NCBI GenBank assembly: GCA_006954405.1
Contig: LVVQ01000001.1
Span: 186,001-250,000 of the forward strand
DNA: 64,000 nucleotides
DNA from: Candidatus Methanarcanum hacksteinii
GTDB lineage: Archaea; Thermoplasmatota; Thermoplasmata; Methanomassiliicoccales; Methanomethylophilaceae
Reading direction: 5' to 3'
Below the pieces are notes generated by a model. It did not search any database. It saw nothing but the letters and a program-made list of their open reading frames with translations, and was not told the DNA's origin. Positions 59,342-64,000 of the stretch are shown in pieces; position 1 is the stretch's first letter, and each line of letters opens with the position of its first letter. Both the position numbers and the translations under genes were made by a program.

Positions 59342-60174
59342 CATCCGTCTTTTGTCCTGGACACATAACATGTTTCTTCGAACCTGTGAGATCCAATGCG
59401 ATCATGGAGACAGGTTCCAGGGGAGTAGGGATCAAACTATCGAAAGGAACGACCGTCACATTGGAGGAGCGTTCCGACGATAGGTTGGAAGTGATGATGG
59501 ACGGGAAGGAATGCCGTTGCGACATAACGAGGGCGGCGATACTCATGACATCATCGAGGGGATTCGATGTGACGATAGAGAACGACCTTCCTGTCGGGCA
59601 GGGATTCGGTATGTCCGCATCGGGCGCTATAGCAGCAGCATATTGTGCATGCACCTTCGAGGACAAGCCGTTGGATACGGCATTCCTAAACGCTCATATC
59701 GCAGAAGTGGTCGGAGGCGGAGGTCTAGGCGATGTCTCCGCATTGATGTGCGAATCACATGTCCCCATAAGAGTGGAGCCCGGTCTTCCGCCGGAGGGTG
59801 AGATCAAGGATTCCGGTCTGAGATTCGAGAAACTATCTTTGGCAGTACTTGGCGGACCGCTCGATACAGGTTCTACACTGAGGGACAAGGCTACATCGAA
59901 GAGGATAGGGGATGCAGGTTCCAAATGTGTCAAGGAATTCATCGCGAATCTGAACATTGATTCGCTCTTCAGACTCTCAAGGTCGTTCTCGAAGGATGTA
60001 GGATTGGAGACTCCCGCGTTGAGGAAGGTGTTGTCGAAGATTCCGAATTCAGGGATGTGCATGTTGGGCCACAGCGTATTCTCCGATTGTCCGAAGGATG
60101 TGTTGGAGGATATGGGATTGGAGGTCTACGAATGTTCATCCGTGGATAGTATGCCTATCATCTGTAGAGAGTGA
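59338..60174 (+). CDS. Pantoate kinase (GHMP family)
   Basis: A 278-residue archaeal kinase that makes 4-phosphopantoate in the archaeal CoA pathway. 'SVFCPGHITCFFEP' at the N-terminus, the GHMP loop 'LPVGQGFGMSASGAIAAAYC' and 'AEVVGGGGLGDVSALMCES' identify it. ATG at 59338 overlaps the coaBC stop (ATGA); an earlier ATG at 59323 lies inside coaBC. Its end overlaps the convergent DUF357 gene by 17 bases. Confidence 0.92.
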   Translation: MTSVFCPGHITCFFEPVRSNAIMETGSRGVGIKLSKGTTVTLEERSDDRLEVMMDGKECRCDITRAAILMTSSRGFDVTIENDLPVGQGFGMSASGAIAAAYCACTFEDKPLDTAFLNAHIAEVVGGGGLGDVSALMCESHVPIRVEPGLPPEGEIKDSGLRFEKLSLAVLGGPLDTGSTLRDKATSKRIGDAGSKCVKEFIANLNIDSLFRLSRSFSKDVGLETPALRKVLSKIPNSGMCMLGHSVFSDCPKDVLEDMGLEVYECSSVDSMPIICRE

Positions 60175-60451
60175 ACAATCTCTCATCGCAGTCGACGTCC
60201 CATAGACCTATCCTAGCACCGCAGTCCAACCATCCATGAGCGTAGTTCACTGCGGCGAATGCTGTGACGAAATCACCGTTCGCACGGAATGTGAGTGCGT
60301 CATTGTAGTAACATTGGGCCATCTCCAGGAAACTGTCGGAGAGATCCCTTGCGAATGAACGGTCAGGTGTGACCACCTTCAGTTTATCGAGGGCCTCCTT
60401 GGTTATGCTGAGGTATCTGTCGATCTTCTCTTCCGTGATAGTGTCGTTCAT
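60158..60451 (-). CDS. DUF357 family protein
   Basis: A 97-residue, all-helical archaeal protein of the DUF357 family ('IDRYLSITKEALDKLKVVTP', 'LEMAQCYYNDALTFRANGDF', 'AAVNYAHGWLDCGARIGLWD'). Function unknown. Its start overlaps the herA stop by 1 base, placing it in one transcript with herA. Confidence 0.9.
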   Translation of the reverse strand: MNDTITEEKIDRYLSITKEALDKLKVVTPDRSFARDLSDSFLEMAQCYYNDALTFRANGDFVTAFAAVNYAHGWLDCGARIGLWDVDCDERLFTLYR

Positions 60452-62130
60452 CAGTCATCACCCAATATCTTCACGCCGGCACCGCCGTGTCTGCTCTCCC
60501 TCGGTCTGACCTCTACGAGCAATGGGGATTCTATCCCTGCACCGACAACCATCGCCATACCGATAGGCATCGATTGTATGTCATCGCTCATTCCTGTGGT
60601 CAATCCTTCGATGGATGCTGTGATCGCTTTGAGATCATTGGGGTTAGTGACTTTGAGGATTATCTGTGTTCCGCATTGACTCAGGACGTTCTTGTCTATC
60701 TTGGCGGGCCTTTGGCTTATAACCATCAATCCCAACCCGAACTTCCTTCCTTCTGATGCGATCGTCGCCAATGGTTTGGATGACATCACATGTTCAGCTT
60801 GCGGACAATAGTTGTGTGCCTCTTCCACAACGAACATCATCGGAGGGATGGAACCTTTCTTCCTGAGTTCGAACATGAAAGTAGCAAGACGTTTCACGAT
60901 CAATTGCTGTATATCTGGCGGTACGCCCTTCAGATTGATGATGGTCGTCTTACCGTTCTCGACCAACTCATCGATACGGTTGCCTCTCTTAGCGAAGATG
61001 CCCATGCTGTCTATGTATTCCAATTCGGTGATCAGGACAGCGTTCTTCGCACCCCCGTCCTCCTTCAGGACGTTGATGAGGTCCGTGACGGAGTACAGTT
61101 CTCCCTCCTCTCTCAGAGTTTCTATCGCTTTCTTCGTGGGCGGGAGGAAGGACCTCATGTCTGTTTTCCTCATGAGCTCCAATATCTCCCTCGGTTCGAG
61201 GGATTTGAATGTGAATTTCAACGGTTTGATGAGGCCGTTGGTGTCATCAGTGACACCGAATTCCTTTATGCGGTCGGCATAGCCGTGTGGTTTTACATTG
61301 AACTTGGCATCGCCCTTGATGCCTGCGTCACGCATGGCACCATACTCGCCATGGGGGTCGATGATCATGCAGGTGACGTTATGTTTCATCAGTTCCTCGA
61401 TGATGTCTCCCGACATGTAGCTCTTCCCACCGCCTGTCTTTGCCAGGATGCAAGCATGTCTCTGTATCAATTCGTTGATGTTCAATGCTACAGGGATACC
61501 ATGGCCGTGCAACAATCCGATGTATCCATCGGTCTTGGGATTGATTTTCAATCCCAATATGGATTTCACAAGGTCCTGGTCTGCGCGTGTGACCTTGGAA
61601 CCGGCTCTGAATGTTGTTCTTGGGGACATCAACAATCCTCTGTTGTCCCTGTATCCGATGACGTCGACGTGTGCACTGACGACGTCATCTATCTTGTTGA
61701 TATCCGCATCATTGGCATCCTCCAACGTGAGATTGGATTTCCTTACCAATGTTCCGACCTGACATAGTACTGGGCCGTAGTCATCGTGTACAACGGATAC
61801 GTATTCGGAGCGTTCGAGATGTTCGGCGGATACGCGACAGTCGAAATACGTGGTTCCGGCTTTTCCATAGATCGTACCGACGACCTCTCCGGATGATGTG
61901 TGTGGCGTCTCCTCGATCACCACATTCTCTTCATAGCCTTCGATCCCGGAGTTCTCTTCCACGACATCCTCCTCATTATCGACATTGGATAATGGTTCAC
62001 AGGTGGTCGGTGTGCATTCCAGGTCCATGAATTCCGTATCATCATGCATGTATTGCATCATGATCTGCCTTTTCCTCTCGGTGTTCCTCCTGTCGAACAT
62101 ATGCGCATCCCGTAGGTGCATCTTTGACAT
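60451..62130 (-). CDS. herA: HerA DNA-translocating helicase
   Basis: A 559-residue HerA/FtsK-superfamily hexameric ATPase that, with NurA, works in DNA-end resection. An acidic N-terminal extension (about 30-80) precedes the HAS barrel ('VVGTIYGKAGTTYFDCRVSA') and the motor: Walker A 'CILAKTGGGKSYMSGDIIEE', Walker B 'MFVVEEAHNYCPQAE', and 'QRPAKIDKNVLSQCGTQIIL'. NurA and Mre11/Rad50 are not adjacent, unlike in many archaea. The N-terminal extension is longer than typical. Confidence 0.92.
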   Translation of the reverse strand: MSKMHLRDAHMFDRRNTERKRQIMMQYMHDDTEFMDLECTPTTCEPLSNVDNEEDVVEENSGIEGYEENVVIEETPHTSSGEVVGTIYGKAGTTYFDCRVSAEHLERSEYVSVVHDDYGPVLCQVGTLVRKSNLTLEDANDADINKIDDVVSAHVDVIGYRDNRGLLMSPRTTFRAGSKVTRADQDLVKSILGLKINPKTDGYIGLLHGHGIPVALNINELIQRHACILAKTGGGKSYMSGDIIEELMKHNVTCMIIDPHGEYGAMRDAGIKGDAKFNVKPHGYADRIKEFGVTDDTNGLIKPLKFTFKSLEPREILELMRKTDMRSFLPPTKKAIETLREEGELYSVTDLINVLKEDGGAKNAVLITELEYIDSMGIFAKRGNRIDELVENGKTTIINLKGVPPDIQQLIVKRLATFMFELRKKGSIPPMMFVVEEAHNYCPQAEHVMSSKPLATIASEGRKFGLGLMVISQRPAKIDKNVLSQCGTQIILKVTNPNDLKAITASIEGLTTGMSDDIQSMPIGMAMVVGAGIESPLLVEVRPRESRHGGAGVKILGDD

Positions 62131-62287
62131 GCGTTATATTTCTAATGTTCGCCGAATCGGTTCGTAATCGAGGTAACGATGAACCCAAAACATCCATGAC
62201 GATGCATCTTAGTCCGTCTGTATACTCACATCCTTCCCGACCAGCTTACCAATTAAGTATAATATAGGGCACGGGTTACGGACAGGC

Positions 62288-63148
62288 ATGATAGTCGTAG
62301 GCGGTTCGACATCCAGAGACCTTGCGAAAGATATCGCATCGATCATTGGCTGCAAATACATCGAAGCTGCCACCGTCAGGTTCCCTGACGGTGAGTGTTA
62401 CACAAGGATCGAAGAAGAGACACTGGATGACGATGTCGCAATCGTCCAGAACACATATCCTGATGAGAATCTCGTGGAGATGTTCCTTATCCAGGATGCG
62501 GCGAGGAGGGCAGGCGCCAAGAGCGTTACGCTCGTGATACCTTATTTCGGATACGCGAGACAGGACCGCGTGTTCAAGAATGGTGAACCGGAATCCGCCA
62601 AGGTCATGTGCGAACTTCTCTCAAGGGTATGCGACTACGTCATAACCGTCGACATACACAAGGAGGCTGTGTTGGAGGCATTCAAACGTCCGTACAAGGA
62701 TGTCAAGGCCGCCAATGCCATGGGCGATTACTTCAAGGACAAGGATATCGACATGGTGTTCTCTCCCGACATCGGCGCGGCAGGCCGTGCCAAGATGGTA
62801 GGGGAAAGGATGGGCGTACCGTACGACCATCTGGAGAAGAAGAGATTATCCGGTACCGAGGTCGTCATACAGCCCGCCAAATCCGATGTCAAAGGAAAGA
62901 GTGTCCTCATCGTCGATGATATGATATCCACAGGCGGGACCATAATGACCGCTACCACACAGCTCAAGGCAGCAGGAGCGAGGAAGGTAACGGTCGCATG
63001 CACGCACGGTGTGTACGTCAACAACGCATTGGAGAGATTGAAGGCATCGGATATCGATGATCTGCTCTCATGCAACACACTGATATCCGAGACATCACGT
63101 ATATCCGTCGCAAGGATGATTGCTGACGCGATCAAGGAGAGGTGCTGA
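62288..63148 (+). CDS. prs: Ribose-phosphate pyrophosphokinase (PRPP synthetase)
   Basis: A 286-residue enzyme making PRPP for nucleotide and histidine synthesis. 'VRFPDGECYTRIEEETLDDD', 'LVIPYFGYARQDRVFKNGEP', and the PRPP loop 'VLIVDDMISTGGTIMTATTQ' are intact. A TATA-like AAGTATAATATAGG at 62255-62268 lies about 25 bases before the ATG, so the message is near leaderless. Followed by proS after 1 base. Confidence 0.95.
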   Translation: MIVVGGSTSRDLAKDIASIIGCKYIEAATVRFPDGECYTRIEEETLDDDVAIVQNTYPDENLVEMFLIQDAARRAGAKSVTLVIPYFGYARQDRVFKNGEPESAKVMCELLSRVCDYVITVDIHKEAVLEAFKRPYKDVKAANAMGDYFKDKDIDMVFSPDIGAAGRAKMVGERMGVPYDHLEKKRLSGTEVVIQPAKSDVKGKSVLIVDDMISTGGTIMTATTQLKAAGARKVTVACTHGVYVNNALERLKASDIDDLLSCNTLISETSRISVARMIADAIKERC

Positions 63149-63149
63149 T

Positions 63150-64000
63150 ATGGAGAAGACAGCTGAGAATTACAATGAATGGTATCTCGATATCGTCGAG
63201 AAAGCAGGACTTTCCGATAAGAGATATCCGATCAAGGGAATGAATGTCTGGACCCCCTATGGTTGGAAGATCATGAGGAACATCGACACTTACATACGCG
63301 AGGAGTTCGACAAGGATCATGATGAGGTATCATTCCCGCTTTTGATCCCTGAGACCGAGTTCAAGAAGGAGAAGGATCACATCAAAGGGTTCGATTCCGA
63401 GGTCTATTGGGTTACACACGCAGGATTGGATGAGTTGGATGTAAGATTAGTGGTAAGGCCTACGAGCGAGACCGCGATGTACCCGATGTTCTCGTTGTGG
63501 GTGAGATCTCATCAGGACCTTCCGTTGAGGATCTATCAGATAGTCAACACGTTCCGTTACGAGACCAAGCAGACACGTCCGTTCATAAGGGTCAGGGAGA
63601 TCCACTTCTTCGAGTCGCACACATGTCACGACACGGAAGAGGATGCTCAGGATCAGATCGAAGCGGACATCGAGATACTCAAGAGCTTCATGAAGAAGCT
63701 CTGTCTTCCATATTATCTTCTCAAGCGTACAGATTGGGATAAGTTCCCCGGTGCGCACTACACAGTGGGTATCGATACCGTCGTACCCAACCTCAGGACA
63801 TTGCAGTTGGGTTCCATCCACCATTACAGGACGAACTTCTCCGTTCCTTATGATATAACATACGAGGATGAGAACGGTGAGCACAAACATGTGCATCAGA
63901 CGACCTTCGGGATGTCCGAGAGGTTGTTAGGAGCGGTCATCTCCGTACACGGAGATGAGAAAGGACTGTGTCTCCCTCCGGCAATAGCTCCTTTCCAGAT
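63150..64000 (+). CDS. proS: Prolyl-tRNA synthetase (5' part, runs off the window)
   Basis: The first 283 codons of an archaeal/eukaryotic-type class II prolyl-tRNA synthetase. 'YPIKGMNVWTPYGWKIMRNI' is the conserved start, motif 2 is 'QIVNTFRYETKQTRPFIRVR' followed by 'EIHFFESHTCHDTEEDAQDQ', and the motif 3 region begins near 'TTFGMSERLLGAVISVHGDE'. ATG at 63150 follows the prs stop by 1 base. The anticodon-binding and C-terminal domains lie beyond the window. Confidence 0.93.
   Translation, partial: MEKTAENYNEWYLDIVEKAGLSDKRYPIKGMNVWTPYGWKIMRNIDTYIREEFDKDHDEVSFPLLIPETEFKKEKDHIKGFDSEVYWVTHAGLDELDVRLVVRPTSETAMYPMFSLWVRSHQDLPLRIYQIVNTFRYETKQTRPFIRVREIHFFESHTCHDTEEDAQDQIEADIEILKSFMKKLCLPYYLLKRTDWDKFPGAHYTVGIDTVVPNLRTLQLGSIHHYRTNFSVPYDITYEDENGEHKHVHQTTFGMSERLLGAVISVHGDEKGLCLPPAIAPFQ

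Noticed and set aside
60790..61767. A 325-codon plus-strand frame opposite herA
   Set aside because: Antisense shadow of herA, which has full Walker motifs and family length.

Overview
The window is a chromosomal segment of a methanogenic archaeon, most likely a Methanomassiliicoccales (Thermoplasmatota) member of the gut Methanomethylophilaceae type. The support is an archaeal DNA polymerase D small subunit, Orc1/Cdc6, MCM, GINS and PriS, a nine-subunit A-type ATPase operon, methanogenesis marker protein 8 (DUF2099), a methylcobamide:CoM methyltransferase of the MtbA/MtaA family as used in H2-dependent methylotrophic methanogenesis, archaeal TATA promoters with many leaderless starts, and very sparse TAG stops (three seen among about 70 genes), as expected for a pyrrolysine-using lineage. 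The species is not determined.

Layout. 0-6 kb: a CPBP protease/TraB-like/HTH operon, an AAA+ DUF4143 ATPase with a palindromic promoter, a decayed region with an amber-interrupted remnant, then PolD small subunit. 6.4-15 kb: leftward A1AO-ATPase operon atpHIKECFABD plus a new 50-residue membrane ORF. 15-18.3 kb: dCMP deaminase, SEC11-type signal peptidase, and a replication origin in which two inverted copies of a 23-bp ORB-like element bracket cdc6, with a 29-residue membrane peptide and a membrane-anchored OB-fold protein alongside. 18.3-22.9 kb: thiolase, TiaS, FtsY, prefoldin, L18Ae. 23-31 kb: second AAA+ ATPase with three iterons, PriS, TatD-like hydrolase, an MBL protein lacking metal ligands, HtpX, HPS-RraA fusion, a catalytically dead LMW phosphatase with Tsr3. 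31-38 kb: wHTH-MCM(intein)-DUF424-NMD3 operon and a GT4-DedA-GT4 operon. 37.9-39.2 kb: third AAA+ ATPase, bracketed by identical 39-bp palindromic repeats. 39.3-42.6 kb: L7Ae-S28e-L24e-Ndk-aIF5B. 42.6-45.9 kb: mtbA, an HTH_10 regulator and an MFS transporter, with an identical operator-promoter element in front of mtbA and the transporter. 46-49.3 kb: S6e-aIF2gamma-PIN, marker 8, cyclophilin. 49.4-54.4 kb: accessory island with two membrane proteins, a frameshifted Fic gene bracketed by 67-bp repeats, decayed remnants, fourth AAA+ ATPase with three iterons, and tRNA-Lys(CTT). 54.5-64 kb: CBS protein, MBL nuclease-like protein, GINS, DUF167, Toprim, Tmk, CoaBC, pantoate kinase, DUF357, HerA, Prs and the start of ProS.

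How it fits together. The window is rich in replication and translation genes around an apparent origin. The accessory layer consists mainly of single-gene loci (AAA+ DUF4143 ATPases and Fic), each with its own elaborate palindromes or iterons. The two ATPases with an intact PD-(D/E)XK-like motif share a 33-34-bp iteron promoter. The two without it have palindrome-type promoters. Two loci (one ATPase, Fic) carry a second copy of their palindromic element immediately after the gene. This gene-plus-palindrome architecture is the most promising undescribed system here.
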